Positions 16,240 to 23,681 are shown, numbered from the stretch's first letter. The stretch: 23,852 bases of DNA from CAZOKZ01 sp964580585 (GCA_964580585.1 CAZOKZ010000065.1:1-23852); one strand, 5' to 3'. Numbers and translations are program-made. The notes: a model not told the origin generated them from the sequence alone.

Positions 16240-16304
16240 AGCAGGCCGTGAAAGAGCGCGTTTTGTCCGCACGAGGGGGCGGGGCAATCAAGGAGGAAGT
16301 GGGG
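16240..16304 (+). repeat. 65-nt direct repeat, copy 2
   Basis: Second copy of the repeat at 15612-15676, with about eight substitutions. It ends about 30 nt from the stop codon of the A+T-rich nuclease-like gene, so it may mark the boundary of the acquired island. Confidence 0.85.
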
Positions 16305-16336
16305 AAAGATAATATTTGCGCAATAATCATTTCCAA

Positions 16337-17833
16337 TTAACGCAATGACGATTTACCATCCACTATCCTAAAATTCCAACCAAATAATGTAAATTCCAGA
16401 TCTGTAATAGGTTCTTTTTCGACGCCATTTATTCCGAGACGTCGTTTTATTTCATGAATTGCCTGCTGTGGATCATTCGCAATCATTGGCATATCATACA
16501 TTGTAGCAATACAGACATTGGCTACCAATGCTTTCGCCCAACACTTATAATCGCCTTGATATCCATCAGTTATAACAAGACCAAAATCAGCTTCACCTCT
16601 ATTAATTAGCCCCTCGATTTGACCTATTCCTTTCAGTATATCCTCATTTCGTTTGGTGACCTCCGAAGGCGCTTCTGGACACAATGTCGATTTCAATTGC
16701 AAAACAAGACGTTGTCCGTCTCTCTTAGCCAAGATATCGGCATCTTGAACTGGGTTATTATATTTAACATTATGCTCTACATGCCAAGCAGCGGAATTAT
16801 TTCGTAGAATTAAATCACATACTTCGATCATCCTGTGCTCGCGTAACCCGCTTACTTTGCAGTATTGATTATTATCAATTCGTGCAGCCAACCTGAGCAT
16901 ATAGTCGTCGAGCTGCGAAAGTGCAATGATGTCACTGGACAAAGCGATGTATTCTTCACCGATTTTCACAATAGGTGTTTCTAAAAAAGAAACTATCTTC
17001 CAAAACTCGTGCTCCTTCATCTGATCTGGAAAAATCAAATCGTCAAAGACATCTCGTTCAGGACCCATTTCAGGTCGTTTGAACTGAACACTCGTAGTTT
17101 CATTATATGTAATCTTCTGATTTAATGCACCCATCTCAACAAAGCATTCAGATGGCAACAGTTCTTTTTTCTCCTCAAATTGCGAAGCAATAGACGCTAA
17201 ATATTTCATTACCCTCCGATAATCACCCGCTTTCCACTTTGAAGTCAACTGATCATCATCATGAGTTAATTGAACCTGGTACAAATTAGGCGAAGTTGCT
17301 CTCAAATATTCCACGATGCTCTTATCATAATCAGTTGACTGTTTCCCTTGGAAATAAATTATTGTGCTCGATGATTTATTAAACTGAATTTCCCCTTCAC
17401 CCATACCTGCCATTTTTAGCAAATCAACAAAGCATTGATAAGACGGGGCAATTTCTTTCACTATCTTATCTAATTGATCCATCCATTCACTGCTATCGTT
17501 AGCATCCAGATATATGTCGCCCAAATTACAATAATCGCAAAATTTATTCGCCCATTTCAAGGCCCAGAATACTCCTGAACGTAATGCCCCTTCTTGTTCA
17601 AAAAATCGGTGATGCTCTTCTTCGAAATTATAAATAAATTTTGAGCATTGTAGCCCGAGCACCAATCGCTTATAGAAAAATAAATAATAATTCATCACCC
17701 AAAAAAGAACTTGTTCTTTCGGATTTTTCCAAAGATCTAGTTTTTCAATTTCACAATCAATCATCCTTTCAATATTTCTTATTTCATTTGAAATCTCCAT
17801 GAGGCCTCCATCATTGTACAAATTTTCCTTCAT
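16337..17833 (-). CDS. A+T-rich gene for a putative PD-(D/E)XK-type nuclease-domain protein
   Basis: Family not recognised. The product is 498 residues from the ATG at 17833, which overlaps the YoeB stop by 4 nt. An alternative ATG at 17800 (487 residues) has GGAGG 4 nt upstream, so the start is unsettled. The N-terminal 200 residues are helical and aromatic-rich. Near residues 360-400 a segment NPVQDADILA, then LVLQLKST, has the spacing of a restriction-endonuclease-like core. In it an aspartate is followed by a hydrophobic strand ending QXK in place of (D/E)XK. GQIEGLINRGEADFGLVITD follows. Base composition is clearly lower in G+C than all neighbours. With the adjoining toxin-antitoxin pair this points to horizontal transfer and perhaps a defence function. 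Nuclease activity is inferred from the motif only. Confidence 0.7.
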   Translation of the reverse strand: MKENLYNDGGLMEISNEIRNIERMIDCEIEKLDLWKNPKEQVLFWVMNYYLFFYKRLVLGLQCSKFIYNFEEEHHRFFEQEGALRSGVFWALKWANKFCDYCNLGDIYLDANDSSEWMDQLDKIVKEIAPSYQCFVDLLKMAGMGEGEIQFNKSSSTIIYFQGKQSTDYDKSIVEYLRATSPNLYQVQLTHDDDQLTSKWKAGDYRRVMKYLASIASQFEEKKELLPSECFVEMGALNQKITYNETTSVQFKRPEMGPERDVFDDLIFPDQMKEHEFWKIVSFLETPIVKIGEEYIALSSDIIALSQLDDYMLRLAARIDNNQYCKVSGLREHRMIEVCDLILRNNSAAWHVEHNVKYNNPVQDADILAKRDGQRLVLQLKSTLCPEAPSEVTKRNEDILKGIGQIEGLINRGEADFGLVITDGYQGDYKCWAKALVANVCIATMYDMPMIANDPQQAIHEIKRRLGINGVEKEPITDLEFTLFGWNFRIVDGKSSLR

Positions 17834-18096
17834 TCATAATGCGTCCAAAGTCGAATCACCTTCACCACCTGTTCGTCTTCGTAAACTTGATACACAAGCC
17901 GATGTTGGATGTTGATACGTCGGGAATACGCGCCTGCCAGATCGCCGACGAGTTTTTCGAACGGCGGCGGGGTTTGAAATGGGTCGGTTTCGAGAATCGC
18001 GAGCAGTTCCTGGGCTTTCGGTTTCAACCCGGCAGAGGCGAGTTTCTTGGCGTCTTTCTGCGCTTGCTTGGTAAACACCAATGTCCAACTCACCAC
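17830..18096 (-). CDS. yoeB: YoeB/Txe-family toxin (ribosome-dependent mRNA interferase)
   Basis: An 88-residue RelE-superfamily toxin that cleaves mRNA in the ribosomal A site when free of its antitoxin. The family pattern is complete: WTLVFTKQAQKDAKKL at the N-terminus, DPFQTPPPFEKL in the middle, then YSRRINIQHRLVYQV and a C-terminal HY. E47, R66, H86 and Y87 match the catalytic set described for YoeB, so the toxin looks active. The start is GTG at 18096 or the adjacent GTG at 18093. Both overlap the antitoxin stop (7 or 4 nt), implying translational coupling. Its own stop overlaps the ATG of the nuclease-like gene. The antitoxin-first order is the standard arrangement. Confidence 0.92.
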   Translation of the reverse strand: MVSWTLVFTKQAQKDAKKLASAGLKPKAQELLAILETDPFQTPPPFEKLVGDLAGAYSRRINIQHRLVYQVYEDEQVVKVIRLWTHYE

Positions 18097-18332
18097 TCAA
18101 GCTCCTTCGAGCATTCAGACACATCGGCGGCCAAACCTTCGCGGATGGATTCGCGCATGCCCGGCACCGACAGCAGGTACAACGTTTCCGAAATCGCGTT
18201 CCAGTCGGTTTCGGAAACCAGCACGGCGTTACCGCGCTTCCCAGTAATCACGATCGGTTCGTGGGATTCCTGAGCTTCGTCGATCAGGCTATAAAGTTTC
18301 GCGCGGGCTTCGGTGGCATTTAAAATCGTCAT
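18090..18332 (-). CDS. yefM: YefM/Phd-family antitoxin
   Basis: An 80-residue antitoxin that binds and neutralises the YoeB toxin and represses its own operon. GGAGG 8 nt before the ATG at 18332 selects this start over a longer frame to 18347. The N-terminal Phd/YefM DNA-binding fold is seen in ILNATEARAKLYSLIDEA, then EPIVITGKRGNAVLVSETDW. The acidic C-terminus (SECSKELEW) would wrap the toxin. An imperfect palindrome just upstream (18354-18373) is a plausible operator. Confidence 0.93.
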   Translation of the reverse strand: MTILNATEARAKLYSLIDEAQESHEPIVITGKRGNAVLVSETDWNAISETLYLLSVPGMRESIREGLAADVSECSKELEW

Positions 18333-18353
18333 GGGCGTGTCCTCCATGACAAA

Positions 18354-18373
18354 GCGTGCGCAATAACGTACGC
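18354..18373 (-). promoter_or_regulatory. Candidate YefM-YoeB autoregulatory operator
   Basis: GCGTGCG (18354-18360) and CGTACGC (18367-18373) form an inverted repeat with one mismatch around a 6-nt spacer. It sits 21 nt upstream of the antitoxin ATG on the minus strand. YefM-YoeB operons are known to use palindromes with a GTAC core; this site is a match in position and form, not tested. Confidence 0.45.
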
Positions 18374-18535
18374 CCAGTCAAGGCTCATTTAACCACACCA
18401 AAACCACTCTTGCCCTGGTGGTGGATTTGAATAAATTGTCTTTATAGGACGTAGAGGACGTGTGAGGCGGAAGCCAACAACGGCGAAATGCCGAAGGGCA
18501 TCAGGGGGGTGGTAGAATTTCAACACGAGGTCGAT

Positions 18536-19525
18536 ATGGCGTTAACGTTTCAAAGCAATTCCCGTCGCAATCGCGGCAGTTCGACTCCGTCGAAGGCGGG
18601 CGGCGGGTGCATGATGTTTTTCGGGCTGCCGTTTTTTCTGATGGGCATGCTTTTTTTCACCATGCCGATTTGGTCGCGCATGCAGGGCAAACCCGAACCG
18701 CCAACGTGGCTGGGCGCGATTGGTGTGATGTTGTTTTCGTCGATTTTCATCGCAATCGGCGGGGCCATCATTTGGGGCGGCATTCAAACGATGCGCGGGT
18801 ATGATTTTTCCTCGCGCCGCAAGAAAGGGAAGGCTTTCACCGGCACGGCGCTGGAAAGTCCGAATTTTCCCAAGGTCAACACCGCAGGTCGCGGGCCGCG
18901 TGGCGGCGTGCTGGTCAAACCCGAAGCTGGCATGTGGGCCAAATTCATCGGTCTGATTATTGTGTCGGCTTTCTGGAACGGCATTTCGTGGTTCGCCATG
19001 TTCCAGGTCACCAAGGAGTTAAGACGCGACGGCGGCTTTGCGTGGATTCCTGTCATTTTCATCGGTCTGTTTTGCCTGATCGGCATTGCGCTGGTGTTGG
19101 GGGTGTTTCACGCGCTGTTCCGCATTTTGCTCGTGGGCGACACACCGCTGGAAATCAGCGCCGAACCGTTGAAACCGGGGGAACGGGGTAAAGTGTCGCT
19201 CTATCAGAAGGGTAGCTTTGAAATTACCGAAATTATTGTGTCGTTGGTTTGCCGTGAGAAGGTTACCTACTCGCAAGGCACGCGACGCGTCACCAGCACC
19301 GAGGAAGTTTCCCGGACCGAAATCGTCAAACAAAACAATTCGCGGGCGAATAATACCGGGCCGGTTGTCGAGGCTGAATTCCTTGTTCCCAATAACGCCA
19401 TGCATTCGTTCAAAGCCTCGAACAACGTGATCGAGTGGGGTTTCGAGGTGAAAATCGATATTCCCGGTAAACCGGATGTGAACGATTTCTACCCAGTGCG
19501 GGTGATGCCCGTGGGAGGAAGATAA
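18536..19525 (+). CDS. Four-helix membrane protein with C-terminal arrestin-like beta domain
   Basis: Family not named with certainty; it is similar in layout to DUF3592-containing proteins. The ATG at 18536 has GAGG 5 nt upstream (329 residues); an in-frame ATG at 18488 would add 16. A basic, Ser-rich N-terminus precedes two helices at about 25-46 and 58-83. A basic cytoplasmic-type loop (SSRRKKGK) and two more helices at about 134-157 and 169-195 follow. The last 125 residues are beta-rich. PLKPGERGKVSLYQKG, then AMHSFKASNNVIEWGFEVKIDIPG, resemble the arrestin-like fold of the next gene's product. The stop is 1 nt from the next ATG, so the pair is surely co-expressed. Function unknown; a membrane-tethered protein scaffold is possible. 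Confidence 0.75.
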   Translation: MALTFQSNSRRNRGSSTPSKAGGGCMMFFGLPFFLMGMLFFTMPIWSRMQGKPEPPTWLGAIGVMLFSSIFIAIGGAIIWGGIQTMRGYDFSSRRKKGKAFTGTALESPNFPKVNTAGRGPRGGVLVKPEAGMWAKFIGLIIVSAFWNGISWFAMFQVTKELRRDGGFAWIPVIFIGLFCLIGIALVLGVFHALFRILLVGDTPLEISAEPLKPGERGKVSLYQKGSFEITEIIVSLVCREKVTYSQGTRRVTSTEEVSRTEIVKQNNSRANNTGPVVEAEFLVPNNAMHSFKASNNVIEWGFEVKIDIPGKPDVNDFYPVRVMPVGGR

Positions 19526-19526
19526 C

Positions 19527-20054
19527 ATGAGCGACGATCTGCAACTTACCGTAGAATTGGACGGTGAAAAGCGTTCCGATTACCACCCGGGGGAAACCAT
19601 TTCCGGACGTGCCCGTATCAGCGCACCGTCGTCGTGGGAAGCCAAGTACGCGGAGCTTAGCGTCGGATGGTCCACATCGGGCCTGGGCGATACGGATTCG
19701 GGATCGGCGGGAAAGATGGAACTCGCCAAAAAAGGCGAAATGGTTCAACCAACCGTGGAACGCAAATTTTCGTTTCGATTGCCGGAAGTACCTCTTTCAT
19801 ACAGTGGTCGTAAGCTGAAAATCAATTGGGCCGTTGGTTTGTACGTACGCGCGGACGGCGGAAAAGCAGAGCAATCGTGTGAAGTTCCGTTTCATCTGGT
19901 AGGTCGCAGGGAAAACACAACGGCGCACGAATCGAGTTCTCCCCCACCACCTTCGGCTGCCGCGCCGCCTCTGCCGTGGGAAAAGCAGGACAACGTTGCC
20001 TCGTCATCGCCATTCAATATCGACGTGGACGATTTGCCGCCTCCGCCAGAATGA
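19527..20054 (+). CDS. Small arrestin-like (Spo0M-type fold) protein
   Basis: A 175-residue soluble protein. Residues 1-130 form alternating strands with LTVELDGEKRSDYHPGETISGRARI at the start. This opening (beta strand, PGE turn, G-x-hydrophobic strand) is typical of arrestin-fold proteins. Further strands are FSFRLPEVPLSYSG and LKINWAVGLYVRA, the latter ending with a W/Y-rich strand as in arrestin C-domains. Residues 131-175 are a Pro/Ser-rich acidic tail (SPPPPSAAAPP, DVDDLPPPPE) that could be a flexible binding peptide. A GGGAGGAAG ribosome site overlaps the previous gene's end. It may partner the beta domain of the upstream membrane protein. No catalytic motif is seen. Confidence 0.75.
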   Translation: MSDDLQLTVELDGEKRSDYHPGETISGRARISAPSSWEAKYAELSVGWSTSGLGDTDSGSAGKMELAKKGEMVQPTVERKFSFRLPEVPLSYSGRKLKINWAVGLYVRADGGKAEQSCEVPFHLVGRRENTTAHESSSPPPPSAAAPPLPWEKQDNVASSSPFNIDVDDLPPPPE

Positions 20055-20067
20055 TCATTCTTCTTCA

Positions 20068-20736
20068 ATGACGACATTCGTAAAAACCGGCAAACGGTCG
20101 AACCCCTTTTCCGTTCATCTGCTCGGTCCCCGAGGAACGCGGTACGTGTTTGCGCCGGGGAACTCATTCGAGGCATTGGTTACGCGGCTCGAAGTCGCCC
20201 AATGGCGCGCGGAACTCGTTGGCCCGCATGGCGTGGGGAAATCGACGTTGCTTGATGACCTGGCTGCCGAAACCGAGCAACGCGGCATGCATTGCGTGCG
20301 GTGGAAATGCCGCGACGGATGGCCTTTTTTACCATTTGGTTGGTGGTTGCACGTGCGGCCAGGCGGCGTAGTTTTTTTGGACAGTGCGGAAATCCTCTGG
20401 GGCATCTCGTTCGCACTGCTACGCGGCATGTGTCGGCTTGTCGGGTCGGGACTCGTTGTGACAGTGCATCGTCCGACCGGTTGGGGAGAATCCATAACAA
20501 TGCAAGCCGAAGCCGATGCCTTTGCAGCGTTGGTTTGCGAACGACTGGGGGAAACGGGTATCGAGTTTTCACGCCAGGACGCCGAGCAACTGCTCGCCGT
20601 GCATGGCGGCAACGCGCGCGAAGCATTGTTTGCGCTGTACGAAGCGTATGAAAATGACGAGTTGAACGGGGTGGGTAAAAACGAAGCCGCTCCGGCAGAC
20701 GATGGCCTGAACCGGAGCAGCCGGGACCACTCTTGA
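20068..20736 (+). CDS. Small P-loop ATPase, third gene of the arrestin cassette
   Basis: A 222-residue cytoplasmic nucleotide-binding protein. The ATG at 20068, 13 nt after the previous stop, is preferred over a longer frame that overlaps that gene; no strong ribosome site is seen. Walker A GPHGVGKST is at residues 52-60. A hydrophobic strand with Walker B, GGVVFLDSAE, is at 99-108 (D105, E108). LVVTVHRPTGWG at 129-140 sits where a sensor-1 strand would be. A small helical lid (DAEQLLAVHGGNAREALFALYEAY) resembles the AAA+/STAND lid. Unlike most AAA+ proteins it has no obvious arginine finger. It may power or switch the two upstream proteins; this is inferred from gene order only. Confidence 0.75.
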   Translation: MTTFVKTGKRSNPFSVHLLGPRGTRYVFAPGNSFEALVTRLEVAQWRAELVGPHGVGKSTLLDDLAAETEQRGMHCVRWKCRDGWPFLPFGWWLHVRPGGVVFLDSAEILWGISFALLRGMCRLVGSGLVVTVHRPTGWGESITMQAEADAFAALVCERLGETGIEFSRQDAEQLLAVHGGNAREALFALYEAYENDELNGVGKNEAAPADDGLNRSSRDHS

Positions 20737-20753
20737 AGCGCGGACTTCAAGAG
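20730..20753. terminator. Terminator hairpin overlapping the ATPase stop codon
   Basis: CTCTTGAAG (20730-20738) and CTTCAAGAG (20745-20753) form a perfect 9-bp stem with loop CGCGGA. The ATPase stop TGA lies in the left arm. Convergent genes end at 20736 and 20761, so it may act on both; the following T-run is short. Confidence 0.6.
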
Positions 20754-20760
20754 ACTTTGA

Positions 20761-21879
20761 TTACAAAATCGACGGCGGCAAAGCGGACGGTTTTCGTTCG
20801 CCCGCGCGGAAAGATTTCTCGTCGCTGGTCGTTGAACGTTCGAGCAGCAATTCGCTTTCGGTTACCAGTTTCGAGCGATCTTTAATCGGGCCATACCATT
20901 CGTTGGGTATCTGGCTGAGGCCAAAACGCGCCCCGCACAACGCGCCGACAACCGCGCCTTGCGTATCGGCATCGCCACCCAAACAAACGGCAGTTTCCAT
21001 GGCGTCCTCAAACGTTTCATTGTGGAACAACGACCACACGGCCAACTGCACCGTGTTGACCACGTATCCGGTTGTATGAAGATCTTCGATCTTCATACTG
21101 TGGATATGTTTTAGACCATCGACGATGGCGTTATGTTCCTGATGATACGTCGGATAGGGCGAGAAATTGGTGTTTTCGTTCAATTCGGCCAAATTATACC
21201 GATGAACGTTTTCGTTGAAGGACTTGGTCTGGCGCACGGATTCGAGGAACGCAAGACATTGGTCCAGCAGATTGTATGAGTAACGGTTGTGCAGGCATTG
21301 GATGAGCAGGAAGTTCACCACCAGCGCGCCTTCGATCGCGCGCGGATCGAAGTGTGTGATCTGGGAAAGGCCAATGGTAGCATCGACCATTTTTTCCAGA
21401 TCGTTCCAGTAATACAATCCAGCGACCAGACAACGGCAAAGCGCTCCGTTTCCGGCCTTCATGCCTGCGCTGTCGAGCCACACACGGCGACCCAGGTTTT
21501 CCCACAGCTCGATGTCATCGGTCAGGTCGCGCAGAATATCGCGGGTGTGCATTCCCACACCGCGCGGATTGGTACGCAGCCATTCGCATAACGCTCCCGC
21601 GACATCCAGGCCCTCGAAGCCCTGGTTGTTCACAAAAGAGTTCATCGTGGTTAAAAACTGTGCTGTATCGTCGGTCCATTCACCAGGACGAAGCCGATAA
21701 CGCCGTGATCCTTCCATTCGGAAGGGACGGTTTGCCAGGCTGAGGCGAATCTCGGTCGCGGTTCGGGCTTCGAACTGCGAACCAAGCGCGTCGCCAACGG
21801 CTAGTCCCAGGGTTGCGCCTAGAAATCGATCGCGTACTTGTTCGGGTAACAAGTGACCAACCCCCGTATTTTGAATCAT
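20761..21879 (-). CDS. ADP-ribosylglycohydrolase (DraG/ARH family) protein
   Basis: Predicted Mg/Mn-dependent hydrolase removing ADP-ribose from proteins or small molecules in the cytoplasm. From the ATG at 21879 it is 372 residues; a GTG at 21939 would add 20 residues without family resemblance. The two metal-binding signatures are intact: FLGATLGLAVGDALG (19-33) with EWTDDTAQ (67-74) at the N-terminal side, and LGGDADTQGAVVGALCGA (300-317) at the C-terminal side. Known DraG sites use the paired aspartates in each. The middle is all-helical, as in the family. The substrate is unknown: arginine-linked, serine-linked or free ADP-ribose derivatives are all possible. No ADP-ribosyltransferase gene is adjacent. 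Confidence 0.9.
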   Translation of the reverse strand: MIQNTGVGHLLPEQVRDRFLGATLGLAVGDALGSQFEARTATEIRLSLANRPFRMEGSRRYRLRPGEWTDDTAQFLTTMNSFVNNQGFEGLDVAGALCEWLRTNPRGVGMHTRDILRDLTDDIELWENLGRRVWLDSAGMKAGNGALCRCLVAGLYYWNDLEKMVDATIGLSQITHFDPRAIEGALVVNFLLIQCLHNRYSYNLLDQCLAFLESVRQTKSFNENVHRYNLAELNENTNFSPYPTYHQEHNAIVDGLKHIHSMKIEDLHTTGYVVNTVQLAVWSLFHNETFEDAMETAVCLGGDADTQGAVVGALCGARFGLSQIPNEWYGPIKDRSKLVTESELLLERSTTSDEKSFRAGERKPSALPPSIL

Positions 21880-21962
21880 TAATATCGTGTCGCCACGAAA
21901 CGCCAGTCCCGGTAAATAGGCAAGAAGAATCTCCCCCACTTGCCGAGGTCTGGTTTTCCTTC

Positions 21963-21968
21963 ATTATA
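21963..21968 (-). promoter_or_regulatory. Possible -10 element (TATAAT) upstream of the ADP-ribosylglycohydrolase gene
   Basis: A perfect TATAAT on the minus strand lies 84 nt upstream of the ATG at 21879, in the gap after the flippase gene. No convincing -35 is found at the right spacing. It suggests independent transcription of this gene. Confidence 0.35.
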
Positions 21969-22082
21969 TCGTTGGCGAATATAGCCTCGACCGTTGGGGT
22001 TCGACAACCGGAACCCTTGATTTTTTGGTATTTTTTCACGCTGGCAACTTAAGCGATTGAGCGTATTTGATCAGGAGTCCGT

Positions 22083-23408
22083 TCAGGAGGAACCCTTGCG
22101 CCGTATGGCGTTCTTTACCAACACGCCCCAACGAGCAAAATCCCCGCGCTGAAACCGGACCAGCTCAACGGCGCGCGGCGTTTCGGGTCTGCAGACGAAC
22201 ACCAGGAGAAACGCCATGCTGGCGAGCGTAAACGCACCCGCTGTGCCGTATGTAATACCGCGCAAAACGCCCAATTTGGCTGCCAATAAATAACACGCGC
22301 CGAATTGAATCGCCAACGCTATCCAGTTGATGACCATCGGGATTTGCGGACGCATCAGATGACCGCTGAAATATGCCGCGACCACACGCACCGATGCCAT
22401 CAGGCAAAATGCAGGCACCAGCACACGAAACGGCCAGATGGCTCCGGCGAAATCGGCGCCATAGATTATTGGGATGAGGGGAGCACAAATCCACCCCAAA
22501 AGTGTCAGGACGATACCGATCAGCAACATCTGGCGAAACGCCGCCGCCACCAGTCGACTCGACTCGGCACTATCGCTCGACGCGATGGCCTGATAGGACG
22601 CCGTCGTGAGGGCTTCGGGAAGCAAATTCGAGCGCTTGGCAAGCGAGGCGGCCTGATTGTACACACCGAGCGCCGCGCCACCGCCCGCAAAGTTGACCAG
22701 CAGTTGGTCGAGTTCACCCCGCAAGCGAGCGGCCATGTCGCCAATAAACACCCATTTGCCATAAGCAAGGACTTCTCCCACCAACGCGCGCGACGGCCAT
22801 TGCCACAGCCGCCCGTGCGGTCGCAGTAACCATACCATAAACGCGGTCGATCCCGTGGCGATGACGTAATACGCAATGATGAGTGGGAAAATGGGAGCCT
22901 CGCCCGGCCAAAGTAATATGATGGCGATAATCGTGATGCTTTGCGAGGCGCCAAAGCCAACGTCGAACAGTGCCCGTGCGCGAATCGCTCCGAGCCCGTT
23001 CATCAAACCGCGCCATGCAGCCCCGTAAATCATCAAAGGAAACGCCGCCGCCACAACAACGAGACTTTGAAACGCAATGCCGCGGAAAAGCACGCCTTGC
23101 ACCCATGGCGCGAAAATCAAAAGCGCCGCCGAAACAATCCCCCCCACACCAAGAGAGATCAGCATGGCCAGTGAATTCAGCGATGCAAGCCGGTTGCGAT
23201 CCTTGGCAATGAAAACCTGGCAGGCAAGCCTCAGCCCGAAATTCGCAAGGTTCACGAGCAATCCGTGCGCCACGATCGTCGCCAAAACATAGGCGCCACG
23301 GCCTTCGCTTCCCAGCCATCGGCTGACGAAAATTCCCGACACCAGACTGAGACCCACGGTGAAAACCTGGGCGGTGGCGTCGATAGCGCTGTTACGGGCG
23401 ATGCTCAA
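22083..23408 (-). CDS. Wzx-like polysaccharide/lipid-linked oligosaccharide flippase
   Basis: A 441-residue inner-membrane protein of the MOP exporter superfamily, which flips lipid-linked sugar repeat units across the membrane. About twelve to fourteen hydrophobic helices are spread over the full length. The N-terminal IFVSRWLGSEGRGAYVLA is the typical flippase opening (VSRxLGxxGxGxY). Others are FIGDMAARLRGELDQLLV, with the conserved helix-7-like 'D' segment, and GVYNQAASLAKRSNLLPEAL. The start is a TTG at 23408 with GAGGA 10 nt before it; no ATG or GTG alternative is better. No glycosyltransferase cluster is adjacent, so the substrate is unknown (O-antigen, capsule or exopolysaccharide). 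Confidence 0.85.
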   Translation of the reverse strand: MSIARNSAIDATAQVFTVGLSLVSGIFVSRWLGSEGRGAYVLATIVAHGLLVNLANFGLRLACQVFIAKDRNRLASLNSLAMLISLGVGGIVSAALLIFAPWVQGVLFRGIAFQSLVVVAAAFPLMIYGAAWRGLMNGLGAIRARALFDVGFGASQSITIIAIILLWPGEAPIFPLIIAYYVIATGSTAFMVWLLRPHGRLWQWPSRALVGEVLAYGKWVFIGDMAARLRGELDQLLVNFAGGGAALGVYNQAASLAKRSNLLPEALTTASYQAIASSDSAESSRLVAAAFRQMLLIGIVLTLLGWICAPLIPIIYGADFAGAIWPFRVLVPAFCLMASVRVVAAYFSGHLMRPQIPMVINWIALAIQFGACYLLAAKLGVLRGITYGTAGAFTLASMAFLLVFVCRPETPRAVELVRFQRGDFARWGVLVKNAIRRKGSS

Positions 23409-23548
23409 GCAAACCGGGTCCTCGCGGGGGATCGAATCGAACGGACGATCCTTGGGCGCGAAGGGTCAACCAAGGCAAGGACGTTCTCGAAATCCGCGAG
23501 TCATATTTGGCGGAAGAAGTACCGCTGTTTGTTATATGAGAACAATGC

Positions 23549-23572
23549 CCCTGGGATCGCCGAGCCCCAGGG
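23549..23572. terminator. GC-rich hairpin, possible terminator or REP remnant
   Basis: CCCTGGG (23549-23555) and CCCAGGG (23566-23572) form a perfect 7-bp stem with a 10-nt loop, followed by ATTTCGT. The arms equal the middle palindrome of the REP-like modules at 15733-15761, so it may be a solitary REP fragment instead of a terminator. Confidence 0.4.
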
Positions 23573-23651
23573 ATTTCGTCTCCTGGTTGGAGCGAGGCAT
23601 TTTCTGAAGCTCGACAACGCAAAGTTTTTGTCAAAGGCGCTGATTCCAGGC

Positions 23652-23681
23652 TTGACTTGAGGGCAGGATTCACCCTAGACA
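23652..23681 (+). promoter_or_regulatory. Possible tRNA promoter
   Basis: TTGACT (23652-23657) lies 17-18 nt before CTAGACA (23675-23681). Initiation would fall about 50 nt upstream of tRNA-His, with the second tRNA downstream, consistent with a tRNA operon. The -10 is a weak match. Confidence 0.35.

Larger units (their letters stand above)
15423..16336. other. 914-nt structured non-coding region rich in repeats and palindromes
   Basis: No credible gene is seen. Frames crossing it translate palindromes and lack family resemblance. From left to right it holds a CGTAC-TTTGGG-GTACG hairpin (about 15502-15517) and a 65-nt direct repeat (15612-15676). A REP-like module (15698-15786), a central long hairpin (15831-15897) and a GGCCC-AAC-GGGCC palindrome (15910-15922) follow. 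An inverted REP-like module (16035-16125) and the second direct-repeat copy (16240-16304) complete it. The arrangement resembles a non-autonomous mobile element or REP cluster between the trans-sulfuration gene and the toxin-antitoxin island. Confidence 0.7.

Noticed and set aside
15880..16287. 135-codon open frame on - within the palindrome cluster
   Set aside because: It translates the palindromes and direct repeat, with no ribosome site or protein-like pattern.
15612..16304. Direct repeats considered as phage or integrative-element attachment sites
   Set aside because: No integrase or phage gene lies between or near them and the interval is only about 630 nt; a small non-autonomous element or duplication fits better.
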